Shown here: piece by piece, positions 35,476-48,357 of the stretch
How positions within the stretch are numbered: position 1 is the stretch's first letter
How the letters are laid out: every line of letters begins with the position of its first letter
Source: Aquanectria penicillioides
Lineage: Eukaryota; Ascomycota; Sordariomycetes; Hypocreales; Nectriaceae
Assembly (NCBI GenBank): GCA_003415625.1
Contig: PYIU01000004.1
Span: forward strand, 1,612,001-1,676,000
Length of the DNA stretch: 64,000 bases
Direction: 5' to 3'
Position numbers and translations under genes: made by a program
Notes under the pieces: generated by a model
Database searches by the model: none
What the model was told of the DNA's origin: nothing
The model's input: the letters and a program-made list of their open reading frames with translations, nothing else

Positions 35476-38400
35476 TCTGGGCGAGAGACAGAATGAGAGC
35501 GCAGGAAAAGAAAGCGGACGGTGCTAGTATTGTAGGAGACGAGCGGACGACACCGCTCTTTCGTCAAGTCCCTGGAGAGGTGAAGAGAAGAGGTTTGAGA
35601 GCAGTTGAAGGAGGAGGTGAGTGCTGGAGGACGCTGGACCTTGGCCTTCCCGCACTACAGTGGGCGGTTGTCGATGGGGGTCAATGGGGGGAAGAAGCGG
35701 TGAAGGTCATCCAGCCCCAGCCGGGACTTGCAGCCAATGGGCGTCGCCAAGCCACCTGGAAGCACCCACTAAGCATCCACTGAGCCACTGGCCACTGGGA
35801 CACCCGCTTAACCCGCTGGAGGGCGGCCACCCGCTGGCGTCGCTGGCGTCGTTGGCGGCGCTGGGGGCATCGCTGGGACCTCGGGGAGGGGTGGTACATA
35901 CATAGGTAGTAGGGGGGGCCGCCGCTGCAACCTGCGCCCCATGTGGGGCTGGGGGCCAATCACGCCCCAGCCGCCAGCACCGTGGGGTCCCTGCCGACAC
36001 TGTACAATCACGGTGAAATCACAGTGCGCGGTGGCCCGTTTTACCATGGTGGCACCAGGGTTTGCCGCTGGATGGACCCAGTGGGAGTTTACCGTCTCCA
36101 GCGGAGCCGTTACCAGCCATTTACAGTGCGCCCAGGCGCTGCGCACATGCTCCCACCACCAACGGCGTCCACGCTTGCCTGGTCGGTCTCTCACACATAA
36201 TGCACACAATGACGGCCTTGATTCAGGTTGGCGGTAGTTTGATGCGGGCCCTTGAGGCCCTTGGACCGACTTGAAATTCGGGCTCTCTCGGCCACTGCAA
36301 TGGCAAGGGAAGAAGAGTAGAGTTAGGAGGGAAAGAAGAGGAAAAAAAAAACAGGGACCGGCCCTTGATGCAGGCCTACAGTCCACTTTTGTCGTCGAGC
36401 CGTCCTCAAACTCGACAGAGCCAAATCACGATATGCAGCGGGGCGCTTCGCCAGCAGATCCGTAGGTCCTCCACCTTGTCCTCCCCCGTCCATCCTGGCC
36501 ACTCTTTGTGCAGCCTGCGCGGGTAGTTTGCAGATGGAGATGGGCAAAGACCACCGTTGCTGCTGCTTGTCTCTCGGCATGTTGATGTGCTACATACGGC
36601 AGTGGTTTACACCCATCTTGGGTCTCCAAACAATGTCAGATGTAATCCTCAGCTTCCCTCTCTGGGGTTTTTTTGGTTTGGTTTTCTCACCCAAGACTTG
36701 TGCGTTGCACCGCCCGAATGACGCTACCTTCCCAGCCACCAGTACCAGTACCAGCCCTCGGCCCCATGGCTGGCGGGCCCGGTCCGGGGCTCGGGCACAG
36801 TGCGTAGCCGCCGTCGGCCGCAGCTGCGCCGAGTCTCGTCCACGGGCAGAACGGGGCGAGGATACGCGGCAGCACTGTCCGGACGCACTGTCCGGTTCCC
36901 CCTGGCCTCTCACCACTCACCATCAATCCATCCATCCGTTGCATCCCGCCCACCTCACCGTGCATGGTCATGATGACACCCGGCAGCGTATCGTTGCAGT
37001 CCATGTCGCTGCTGCCGTGGTGCTGCTGCCGTGGTGCTGGCCTCTTGCTTCCTTGCTGCCCATCGCCTGCAGCGCGCTCAGATTTATCGATTGTGGCAAC
37101 CTCGAAAGGGCCCTATATCTCGCTTGAATCCAACCCCCCCCCCCTCCGTGCCCCCCTTCCCCTCCTCATGCTGCTGCTCTCGGCGGCCGTCCATGTAAGT
37201 GAGATGCCTGTTCTGTGGTCTTGCGTGGCTCGGCAGCTGCATCATCTGCATCAGCGTATTTCAACCCCGTCGACCACAGCCATATCCACATCTAAATCCA
37301 CATCCACCACTACCACCACGCTCCATCTTTTGTTTGCATCTGCGCGTGCGTCCGTAATCAAAGTATTGATGCTGCCACCACCATTCACCAAGGCGTAGCC
37401 CCTCTCGAACCGCGCAGGCCATGGCCTAGCCGCATCACAGCGGCAAGCCACATGCTCATACGCGCACAACAGGTTACAGACTGGACCTGTCTGTTTGACT
37501 TGTCTCGATTTCGGAATGCAACGCCGAGCTGCACGTGCGAGGGTGTGCTTCCTGCTTGCTTCCTACCTGCTTCCTGCTTGCTACCTGTCCAGATGTAGGT
37601 ACGAGTACCCAAGCGCTCCGTCTACGACGGCACGGACGGGCTTCCAGCTCCGTCTTAGTCGCCGAAATTCGACGCCGCCAGAGAGTTTGCTAAACGGACA
37701 AGGATGGAACGGCTTCTGTTCTCGGTGCAGGGAACGGAGCGCGCTGGGCGTTTCGCAAAATGGTCGGCAAACGACCTCACGGACCATCCAGCCATCTCGC
37801 CAAAGCGCCGCCAGCCTCTCAAGGATCTTGCTTGCCCTTTTTTGGCCCTTTTTGCCCACTTCTCTTTCTTGGTAGGAACTACACCCAGGAAATACCCAGG
37901 TGGTGGAGGAGGAGGAGGACTGCGTCGACCGTGTCTTTGTCTCACGCCCTGTTCGCGTGCCGATCCCTCCCACTCCATTTCCCGACCCATCTGTCTGTCA
38001 CCTTGACTGTCTGAGACCTGTGGCTCGTGATGCACTGCCAGCGAACACATCAAAGGTGATATTCGCCCCAACTATTATGCCACTGCTGCCAATCACACGG
38101 CGTAGCTGGAGGCTACGGTAGCCCAGATCTGGTCTGGATTCTTGCTCGGATCTGCACGAGATGTCCGCGCAGGTGCGTTAATGCGGTCAACCGTTCACTT
38201 CAGCTCCATTCTCATCGTTCCCTCCATTCGTAACTCGCACCTAAATAAAGGCGACTCCAGTCGTGCGCTGTACAGCCCAGTCGTGCGAACTTCTGCTCCG
38301 TGATCCTCCACTTAGATTTGTATGCGGAAACGCCCGTACTCCTACTCCGTATGGTACGGTGCTGCGGCGCTGTTAGTTGGGTGGCAACTCCCGTGGTTCA

Positions 38401-39164
38401 ACAGTTAATGCGGTTTAAGGTGATACACATTTCCACGCGACCCGGGGTTTCCCGGCCAAGGGAATGCGGCAGACATGATGTTGCGAGAGTTATGTGCAAC
38501 GGCTACCGCAGCCCGAGCGTTGAGGTCATTTATTACCAGTCGGTTTGAGGAGCAGTGCATATGTTATCGGCCAATGCTGCCAGGCGAAGAGCGCAAACGC
38601 TGTTGATGTCGTGCACGAGAGAGTGCTTCTCCCGCCCGCACGGATTCGATGCACCCAGCCCCTTTGGGTCGGGCAGGCCACTCACTTCCATGTGACAGCT
38701 GGATCTATGAAGTTTTTTTTTAATGCCACCCAGAGATTCGACCACGGATCTGCACCATAGCGCTTCCCAGGGAGATCGCCGTCGGTACGAAAAAGTATCA
38801 GATGTGCGTACAACGTGCTGTCGTGCAACTCAAGCCACGATGGCGGATAATCGGCCCCCCTTCAGAATTGAGTGCCATGGCCACCTACGAAGTAGAACAA
38901 ACTAACTTTGTGTCACCAACGATAAGGTAGAGAAAGCCAAGGCAGCTCCCAAGGCGCACTGTCAGCCCGGTGATCCGTTCCATCTGAGGCTGTTGTCCAG
39001 CACCAGAGAACGTGATCCTGATGTCAGCACCTCCCCACGTCGGCCGCTCACAACGAGATCATATCGCGAGCTGGGCACCACCATCGTCACTGCAGACCCC
39101 AGAGACCCCGGCCAGCCTCGACCACACCCAACTCGATCGACCAAACAGCATCAGGGTATCTACT

Positions 39165-39177
39165 GGGGGGGGGGGGG
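39165..39177. repeat. G13 homopolymer
   Basis: Thirteen G in a row in intergenic DNA. Confidence 0.9.
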
Positions 39178-42100
39178 CGTCCTTGCACTCGCCCTCGCCA
39201 TCATCCTCGCCATCACTCAGGCAGGTCGCCCAAGTGCTCACCCTCCTCCGTCGCTCCAACTGCCCCGTATCATGTTTGCCTCTTGGTCACTTGACCGCAT
39301 ATGACACAGTGCGCCGGGCCTTCATCGTCCATCCTTGCCCACTCCCGCGTGCACGTCTCACCAGGCGGTAGTATCGCCCTCCGAACACTAAGGATCTACG
39401 TGCTTGTTCCTCAGGCTCTTGATGGAGCTACTGTAGTCCGCAGTAAGTTAGGCCCAGCAGGGCGATCAGGCCAGGAGACCGCGCTTTCCGATCGTACTGC
39501 AGACCACCAGAGACACGCACTCACATAAGCTCCTCACCTGTTTTACAAAGGCAAAACTTCAGCCGTTTCGCAGTCAGCCGACGGCCATTCTCGCGAGCCA
39601 ATAGCTTCCCAATATTGGTTGGCACGAACCATGCATCCTGGCGGAATGACGATGATGGACCGGACGGACTACGTTCATCTTCGGCCAACGAGAGTCGCCC
39701 GTGACCCGAAAGGCCTTGTCGCTCAGTACCATGGTGTTCCTTGTCCATCGGCGTTTGGCCACTGATATTCCGTCAGCAACGGCCTTCGCTCTCCGTTCAG
39801 TGTCGATAACAAGCTCGATTTTTTCTCCGATCAGGCCATTTTGGATGCAGGGGCTTGGGAGAGCCCTGGATGGAAATCCCCCGGGGTCAACCGCCCTCGT
39901 CGCGATTTGGGCGGTCCACACTGTGAAATCCTGGAGAGCCCAGGGTCGCCCGGGGTCACCCATACGGCTCGAGCCGATCCTCGAGAGGACAATGTAACAT
40001 CTTGGGCCTTTTGGAATAAATCCCTCTCAAATACGTACGCATCCGTTTCGGAGTTTCCACGTCCTTCTGTTACTCGAACGGGGGAGGGTCGGCAGACGCC
40101 AGGTCTGGGGTTCAAACTCTGGAGGAGCATGCTCCACCTTATCCACACCAGATGCTCTCTGCAGTCTGCACCCTCAAAAGCAAGCTCGTCCCCGCTGCAC
40201 AGTGGGACTTATCTATAATAATTCAACGGTTTTGCCTGTTCGGTATGTGATCCGGTCTCAGGTCGTAAATAACGGAGCCTGCCGGGCTTTGGCCTCATTC
40301 ATGTAATCTGAAAGGAACCAAAGTCAACTGCGGGGAGAGAGGGGAAGCATGTCCTCAGTCGATAATGAGGACACCCTCATTCGGGGTGAATCCGGAAGTC
40401 AATCATCTTATTCCCAGTAAGGGAGGGGCCGACTTTCCCCTCCCCGGCTTCACGCTTTCCACTTGCCGGGAGATGTTGGAGCGGGCCACGCAGTTGTAGT
40501 CACATTCGCCTCCAACCCTCAACTTTCTGAGACTTCAAGATTGTAGGCGAGGTGTATGAGCAGCCATTATCGTCCGATGGTGTGTTTGTCATGCTACAGT
40601 ACAGCTTCGCCCTGAACAAGGAACTCATAGGACGCCCTCCCATATCTCTAAGCTTAGGAAAAGTATGAATCAATGTGAACCTATTCCTAGGCTCATCGTG
40701 TTTTCTTCAGATGTCGACTTATACAGCACATTTTCAAGTGACGAGGGTCCTTCTTATCTGATTACATCGCTCGAGATTTGTGCTATCCTACTTCCATTGC
40801 CATCATTCAAGCAGAGGAGAGATTAAAAGAACTATCAGGTTTCATCAAAGAGATGGATTAGTTTAGTTCTTGCCAATCTTAATGTGATTTGGTCTCGCTC
40901 AATGATTTGTCCTACTCTAGCTCGTTCCCTTCCTCACACTCAAGACCATAAACACCGCCTAGCATTGGGACACTGCCGGGCTCTCCGCATTCACTCAGCC
41001 AGGCATATTGGGAAGAATCCAAAGTTGAATGACTGTTGTGTGAGCAGAAGGTGAGAAAACACCAATACAACTCACTGTCTCAAAGTTCTACTGTTGGGGT
41101 AACTGGAAGGCCAGCGATAGGTGAATAGAATTGCGAGATTTGTCAAAAGAGAAGAGGGGTGATTATTGGGAGTTACAGCTATTTTCGTGATAGCCAAAGA
41201 TAGAACTGGTACGTCATGTTTTTTTTGGGAGCTTTCCAGACAATGATGGAAAATTATTGAAAAGGCCACCGTGGCTAACAGAATTCGTGTAATGCTGGTA
41301 TTGGTCGCTCTGAGCATTGGGCATAGTTGGCCTTGAGTCACACACGCAATTCTACACCAATTCCACTTCTCACCATTGCCGAGGTCGTAATTGGCCGAAT
41401 ACTAAAACTTCAGTTTCATCTTAGTCAATACAGATCATTCTTGAGATTCTGGGTTGCCTGTTCGTAGTACATCGTAGCTCAAGTTCAGGGGAAGCAGAAG
41501 CTCAAACATGGCATAATCCAAGGCACTCGAGAGCATTACCGAGGAAGAATACTCTCACACAAGTGCCCAGCTGCAATGTCGGAGCTGGGTTGCCTCAAAC
41601 GCCGAAGTCGCCTCCACATCCTGGGTTGGTTTGGAACTGCTGTTGCTACTCCCTCTTTGACCACCGATTGCTCCTAATCATGTGCCCTAAAGGTGTTTGA
41701 GCACCGAGATCAAATAACGAGAATCATATAGACCGGTGTTCTGGGCGAACTCGATTAATTCAGTAGTCTTGCTTGCACTGCCCAGCTCTAAACCCCACTC
41801 ATCCACCCTCCCCAATACGTTTCTTCTGTGTTGTCTATGTGGAAAATATTGTGACTTCATGGAGGTACTTTTCTTCTACAAGTGTTTTGATGTTGTAAAT
41901 TCCGGCCCCGAGCCAACAAATGAAGCCGCGGGGACTCATGGATGGACTGTTGAATGTTTATTCTTCCGGATGAGAGTGCAATGGGCACCATTTTCAAATG
42001 AGATCTTCTGGGTGCCTTAGAATCTTTTTTCAGTTTCTGGGTACATTCCAAAAAGCTTAGTTCAGTTGTAACAAGATCATCGCAGTTTCTTCTCTAGATA

Positions 42101-44353
42101 TCTTGCCATGTATTTCCCAAACAACCTGAATCGCACAAGCAGAACAAGCAATCAGGAACGGCGTGTGTTTCTCAACTGGTCTACAAGATATTAGCCAGGC
42201 GTAGCTTCATGCTTGATGTTAGCCATATGGACTTGTTAGCTGCAAATTATGAGCAGCGATGAACTCATCCTGAGCCAAGTTCAGCTGAAGTGTAGTGATG
42301 ATGATTGTCTTAACAACCAAATCAGCCAATTTCTCAACATTTCAATGTGGAATCTCATCACCGTATCGGAGAGTTCATTCTATTGAGTCTGCGTCCTAGA
42401 TTACAACAAATATGTCCTCGTCACGTGGTTCTGGGAAACTACGCATTCATGACACCATCACGCCATAGCACCCAAAGGTTCATTTACCTCAGTCTTCTCA
42501 GCATTATTTACTGCATCTTATCCCTTGTGATTTTCATTTGGATGCAGCTGAAATCCAGACGCTAAGCTGTCTAGAAAATTTTGTTTTCCTTCCCCACTAT
42601 TCCCAATCAAAACAGCTCTTGGCTCTAGCTGAGGAGTAGCAAGTATGACAACTGAAAGATTATGCTATTCTCGTTATCAGGTTCCTTGTTTTACTCTATA
42701 GCACACTAGATGAGCTTTGTAGAAACGAAAGGTTGAGCCAGTGATGGTTGAGCACGCGGTGGAGAACGCACTCGAACATGAGCTTTCAAACAATACCAAT
42801 TATCACCACGGTAGCCTCAGACACAAGTATGCGAATCTGTATGCTCATTCGTCAAGCTCGGTTCGCCGTTGGAGAGGAGTATCTCCTCTCCAAGTGAGCT
42901 CCAAAATCCATTGCTCATTTGCTAAGACTACACATGTCAACGTGTGTAAACTCCACGAGATCTCCTTGAGTCTATACAATCAACCTATTGTAAAGAATTT
43001 GCCAGTGTTGGGCAATTATCTTATTTTTCAACATCATTCCACGCAAAATGTACTACATGTCTCTTCACAATATTTGGAATCGCCCTCCTGAGGACCATTC
43101 TCCTAGAAGATGACTGATCTAAGGCAAACCTATCCTAGAAAAATATAGCAAAGCGACGATATTCCTGTCTTTCCTCTTGTTGATTAACAGCTTTTTAGAT
43201 AGTTGCCCCTCATAGGCGTGGCTGTGGGGTCCACATTAGTTCGGAATCAAGCTCGACAAATCCCTCACAGCCTGGGGAATATCTGTACCTAAACACGCTC
43301 AGAAATTTGGAAAAGAACACACAGCTAAAGCTCATTTAGAGTACATCTCAAATACAGACGTACTCAGAAGGGCAAGCTGATAATCAGGCTTGAGCCCTTT
43401 ACCTATCTGGAACATAACGAACAATTCTAAAATAAAAATAAAAAATAAAAAACTCATCCCAGCATGAATGGCCTTGGCTACCCGACCCGTATCTAATTGT
43501 CAAAACCCAATACGAACTTTTGGTGCCAAGATGGCGATAGAGGCCAAACCTGGCAAAGTAGGGCGATGAATGAAGATGCTAGAGCAAGTATACCTACCAT
43601 AGTGGAAGTGTGTGTGTCTGCGTCTCAATTTTTGAGTGCATGTTCTGGTGGTTCTAAATGTCTCTCTCTATCTTGCCGGGAGAAAAGGGGGCAAAGCGAA
43701 TCTTCTCACGTGAACCCGAATCCCCCTATTTCGCACATCAAATACGGACTAGACGTAATCGTTCTTCTATGCCTATACAGGCACTTAGTGTGTGCAGGAC
43801 TAGAGTCAATTTCTTACTTAGCTTCGGTCGCTGTTTTACCTACAACAATTCTAATTTCCATGGCGCCTTGGCCTCCCCACTGGCCTGATTGTGACTTGCG
43901 CAAAGATTTTCTGGCCGGCTCCCCGTATAAGTCATTAAACAAGCCTCATGCAGGTACGTACATGAGGCAAATTAGGCTGACCTCAGTCCTAGTCGTCGCG
44001 ATAACCGGGGACACGTGGGATTTGATCGAAGAGCCACCATGTCGGTTTTTCTGCACATGCGGACAAGTTACCGCGTACAGAAAGCTTTTTTTTTTTTTTC
44101 TTCTTTTTTTTCCCACGTTTTCTCCCGTCGAGTAAAGCCAGTTCGTATTATGTACGGTTGGAACAGAGTAGGCAGCTGCAAGAAAAAGGAAAAAGGAAAA
44201 ATTGGCCGCCACCATTTTGGGCCAATCTTGCATCGGGGACAAAACGGCCCTCCGCGTAAGCAGTCACCCCCCATATGCTACTAGTCATCCAAAGTCCTTC
44301 CGAGATCCGTCAAGATTCTGCGAGTCTTATCCGCGCAGGCCATACAAGTGGTC

Positions 44354-44731
44354 TCAGTCCAGTTCAGAGGACCCTTGGAATGGTGTGACGACCATCATCG
44401 CGTGCTCCTCCCAGCACCACTCGTATGCGGCTATAATAAGGTGTGGAAAGACATCCTCACAAAACACAGAAACCCGACGGGGGGGGTTTTGCAATGTTCC
44501 CGATCGTTGGATTGGAATTAAAGTTGGTGGGACTCCTGGAAGTATCGGGAGCGTGACGTGGTTGTCTCGGTCGCGGGATAAATCTCGTTGGTATGGCTGC
44601 TCGTCTCGCCCCTGAGGGAGAGGCAAATACGCGGAGGGCTTGAAGACACTCCGCGGGATTCTGCGAGTCCACTCATCATCAAGCCACGCTAGAATGGTGG
44701 TGCGAAGTAAATTCCATTCTAACCCGACCAT
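44354..44731 (-). CDS. Hypothetical protein, 125 residues, weak
   Basis: Uninterrupted frame from ATG to TGA. The N-terminus reads like protein (MVGLEWNLLRTTILAWLDDE W) and so does the C-terminus (CEDVFPHLIIAAYEWCWEEH). The centre is Pro/Arg-rich. No family recognised; it may be a relict in this gene-poor region. Confidence 0.25.
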   Translation of the reverse strand: MVGLEWNLLRTTILAWLDDEWTRRIPRSVFKPSAYLPLPQGRDEQPYQRDLSRDRDNHVTLPILPGVPPTLIPIQRSGTLQNPPRRVSVFCEDVFPHLIIAAYEWCWEEHAMMVVTPFQGSSELD

Positions 44732-45741
44732 TGCTTCACCCGGTATGGTGGTTTGACACTAGCATTCCCGCACCCAAATCATCGTGAATGCAATAAAGCA
44801 CTTGGACACTTGGACTCAGGAACACGAACAGAACGGCCAAGGGCACATTTAGAAAGGTCCGGTTAGAAGAATGAACGTCGGCGAGACGCGACGCGAATCA
44901 ACCCTTTGGCCTTCGGCGCTGCTCAACGAAAAGAGACAATCATGTCCACGCCAACACTCGTCCCCAGAGACAAGAGTTTCAGTCAACACTATCCCTTCAG
45001 AGACTCCGAGCCCCCGCTAGGCTCCACAACGGTGGCACCTCCGCGATGATGTTTCCGAAGCGAGATGCCCCTGTCACTGTCACATCAGATAGAGCTAGTC
45101 CTTCAAGTTTGCCTAATGCTCTTGTGGCAATATGGGATCTTGGCAGACCTCGTTTGTACGCGCCCAGCCTCGAAAAACAGTCGCACCATCCGCAACTGGA
45201 GGTTTTTCATCTCTTGTGACTTGCCGCCGCCAATTCCCACCCTGATGAGCCCCCATCTGACTAGCGAAGCGCATCTTGGGTGAGACACATGATTCGCTGC
45301 GCACCACAGCCTACGGCAACCTGCTGGGTCCACCAAAATTCAGCACCGTAATCCTTAGCGAAGCAGGCCCAAATCCGTTGGCAAAAAGACGGCTTTTCCA
45401 TTCTCGCATGATAAGCCCTACAAAAGCAGGAACCAAATCTGCAGGGGCCCGTAAGCTGACAGGGGACATTCATGGACGACGGCAAGCTCGTGCCAGCATG
45501 TGCTGAGTCTATTGAAGTCAGATAAGCGTTGAGCGACACTACGGCGGCTGCCGTTGGAACGCGCCCCACTTCTTCGAACGCACGTATTTCATCTTCCCCT
45601 GACCAAAACCCAGCGCCCTTAGCCTCTAACCCAATTACAGCTCTAGTCGAGCAAACTAGAAACAGTAGACCACTCTCCCTTCTTCTCTCCGGCTTACACT
45701 TAATAATTCAAGCCTGTAAGGCATGTCTAGGCTTCTTTAAT

Positions 45742-45849
45742 GTGAGTCCTCCCACCCCCCTGATCCCTCTTTTTGGGTTGAGAGTGGGTTCATACTTTTC
45801 TTCTTCTTGTTCATCTCTTTTCTTTCCTTTCCCGAGACTGCGTCTGCAG
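45742..45849 (+). other. Possible 5' UTR intron of the PLOD-like gene
   Basis: GTGAGT donor, strongly CT-rich interior and TGCAG acceptor, ending 15 bases before the chosen ATG. This is a typical fungal leader-intron arrangement; transcript data would decide. Confidence 0.4.
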
Positions 45850-45864
45850 GAAAATCGGTTCAAG

Positions 45865-47479
45865 ATGGCGCCCTTGTTGTGCTGTAACAGCTCGCGGCTC
45901 GCTATTGCCATCGCCTGCACCGCGTTGTTGCTCCTGATCTGGGCAGCGACACCCGTGGACGTTGTATGACCCCGCCATTTATTCGTTTGCTGTCCTCATG
46001 ATTTCAGAGTCGAGGCTAATTGACTGTTTTTCTCTTGACCAGCATGAACGTGCCCAGGAAACTATCAAAAATGCCTACGAAAAGGTGCCGTTCCCGAGCT
46101 CGTCCACACCAAAAACGTCTCGATTACATTACCTTATCCCGGCATCGGATCCTACCCTAGCATTTTGCGCCAATCTGGTATCGGTGCTCGTCAATCGTTA
46201 TGCTATTCCCACAATGCTGGGCTACAAGGGCGAGGGCGAGTTCGACGCGAAAATTGCCCACATCGCCAAGTTGCGTAGCATTCAGCGCTATTTGCACGGA
46301 CCCGAAAGCACTCACAACGACGACCTCGTTATCCTCGCAGATGGCTACGACACGCTCGCACAACTCCCCGGCCAGGTTCTAATCGAGCGCTACTTCGATA
46401 TCACCGCTCAGGCCGACAGGCGCCTGGCCGACCGTTTTGGCATCACTGTCGAGGAAGCCCATTCCCGTGGCCTCCGCCAAACACTCTTGTGGGGTGCGGA
46501 TAAAGGATGCTTCCCGCCCGAATTTGCCGAACCACAATGCTGGGCCCTTCCCCCTTCATATTTGCCCCACAAGGTGTACGGGCCACAAACGGGCAAACCG
46601 GAGCTCACCTGGATGGACCCGACTTTCATGAACTCAGGAACAGTTATTGGGCCCCTCGGCGACCTCCGCGATTACATCGATGCTGCTCTGGAATTGATTC
46701 ACAACACATGGAACCCCGAATTTGAGTGGAAGGACTCGGACCAGTATTACCTTTCGAAGGTCTTCGCTCGCCAAGAAGTTCACCGAACCATGGAATTGAC
46801 TGGCGGCAAAGTCCCTGGCTTTGACGAGCACAGGGTCCTCCCCATTGAGGAGGACTATGGAACCAACCAGACCGAGTACCATGTCACCCTGGATTACGAG
46901 TCCTCCTTCACAGTCACCAAGTGTGGAAACGAGGCGTGGATGCGGAAGCTTGCGTACCGAAACCCCGATAACACCGTTCTAATGGTGGATGATGTCTATG
47001 GCGAGAAAGAGGCATTCCAACCAGTCTTGATTCAGATGCCATCCTCAGTTGCCTTGGCTCTATCATCACTGTACAATTCGCTCTCGCATGTTCGACCAGC
47101 GAAAGAGTGGCTACGCACGCTGAAGCTGGGTACCAATGTTGCCACAAGGCAAATATATGCCATATATCACGGCACATGCATTAAAGACTTCTTCATTAAT
47201 GAGTACAAGTCCATGTGGTTTTACCCTCTTGTTGAGGATTTCCTCAAGGCATCAACGAAGGCGTTCAGAGCGGGCGAGCCACTGACCTCTCGGCTAATCG
47301 ATGGGCGCACATGGGTTTCCCAGAATCAGTATCCTTCCGGTGATGACTTTTTGGATTCACATGGAGGAGCTTTCACCGACATGCCAAGCGAGTCATTCGT
47401 TCCTTTCAAACAGCTTTGCGGAGAGCACATAAATGTGTTATTTACTCACAATCAAATCAGTACAAGCAGAACATCATAA
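45865..47479 (+). CDS. PLOD-like glycosyltransferase, type II membrane protein
   Basis: Exons 45865-45963 and 46043-47479 (intron 45964-46042, GTATGA to CCAG) join as PVDV HERAQETI, 511 residues. Seen: an N-terminal signal anchor (RLAIAIACTALLLLIWAATP), then a GT-A-like domain with DDLVILADGYDTLAQLPG (the LADGYD acidic motif is the likely metal/UDP-sugar site), WMDPTFMNSGTVIGPLGDLR, EWKDSDQYYLSKVF and HVTLDYESS. These match in order the glycosyltransferase domain of animal lysyl hydroxylases (PLOD/LH3: FLNSGG.IG, DDQLFYTK, LDH). There is no 2-oxoglutarate dioxygenase domain. The likely role is Golgi/ER sugar transfer with lumenal catalysis; the acceptor is unknown. The start at MAPLLCC was chosen because it begins the anchor; the upstream frame is leader. 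Confidence 0.85.
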
Positions 47480-48357
47480 TGTATCATAGTCACCACTTCA
47501 CAAGCGGGATCTTCTGAAGCGTATTCAACCAACGAACTTTTTTTTCACTGTTCAAATGACATTATTTACCAAGACCTTTTCTTGACTACATCCCTATAGA
47601 ATCAATGTGACATTGTATTTTTCTCGAAGAGTTGCTCCGAAGGCAAGGACCCTAGAGGTAATTCCAACTGATGAGGTTATTTTTAGGGCATTTAACTCAG
47701 CGGTAATGGCAAATTCGACTTCAAGAACTCACACCAACTCGAATACAGCCCAAGAGCTTCAAAGTATCGGGCAAATCGACATGAGACGTCATATAGTGAG
47801 GTACAGTGCGAGAGTTGATTCGGCCTAGCCTAGCTCATGGTGCCCGTCATTCCGAATGACATAATGCGAGGAAAATATTTTAAAATGGAGAATTAAAACG
47901 ACTATATCTCAAAGCTGAAGACAATACTGTAGATTTATTATTATATTCAATATTGAGACGGTGTGCCCTGAGGCAGGTACTTGCTCTTCAACGATACCAG
48001 CCGAGCCGGGAGCGCACAAAAATTAAATAAAGTCATGCGTCAAATTGACAATATCAACCGATATGGGTCTACACTTAGTCAAAAATCATCGCTTTTAGTA
48101 ATTGCGCACACAGATTTGGCAGGATTATGCGTCGAAAGGGATCTTGAGTTTTCACTGCAGATGTCCTGTCATGTTGGGTTGTGATGATGTGGTTGTTGAC
48201 CGACCTGCCGGGCCGCTACCGGAAAAAAGTTGTTGCAAAATAATTATCGACGACAGCTTGGAGCTTTTCGAAGCGTGCGGTCTGCCCCTCCCCCTCCTCC
48301 CCACCACTGACTCACCTCTTCGCGACAACCGTTTATCAACGACACTGTACAGCCGCG
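47480..48357. other. Intergenic, 3' flank of the PLOD-like gene and FRS2 promoter
   Basis: AT-rich with no coding signal; the FRS2-proximal end holds a TGACTCA site. Confidence 0.5.
48308..48314. promoter_or_regulatory. Gcn4/CPC1-type site TGACTCA upstream of FRS2
   Basis: A perfect TGASTCA heptamer 44-50 bases upstream of the FRS2 ATG. With the KRS1 pair it suggests cross-pathway (general amino acid) control of both synthetase genes (inference). Confidence 0.45.

Larger units (their letters stand above)
35476..45864. other. Ten-kilobase gene-poor region
   Basis: From 35476 to about 40 kb it is GC-rich intergenic DNA with C11 (37134-37144) and G13 (39165-39177) runs. Around 40.5-43.5 kb it becomes visibly AT-richer with many stops. 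Coding-like scraps: 40742-40857 (+) RDLCYPTSIAIIQAEERLKE; 39574-39963 (-) ELVIDTERRAKAVADGISVA; near 42100-42200 (-) VEKHTPFLIACSACAIQVVW, which resembles an ankyrin unit. None forms a gene. A weak open frame at 44354-44731 is listed separately. The last part is the leader of the next gene. Confidence 0.5.

Noticed and set aside
40100..40140. tRNA-like ggttcaaactc string
   Set aside because: The T-stem does not pair and no A box lies upstream.
45529..45969. Longer N-terminus for the PLOD-like gene
   Set aside because: The upstream part contains a GTGAGT...TGCAG leader intron and lacks protein character; the signal anchor begins at the Met at 45865.
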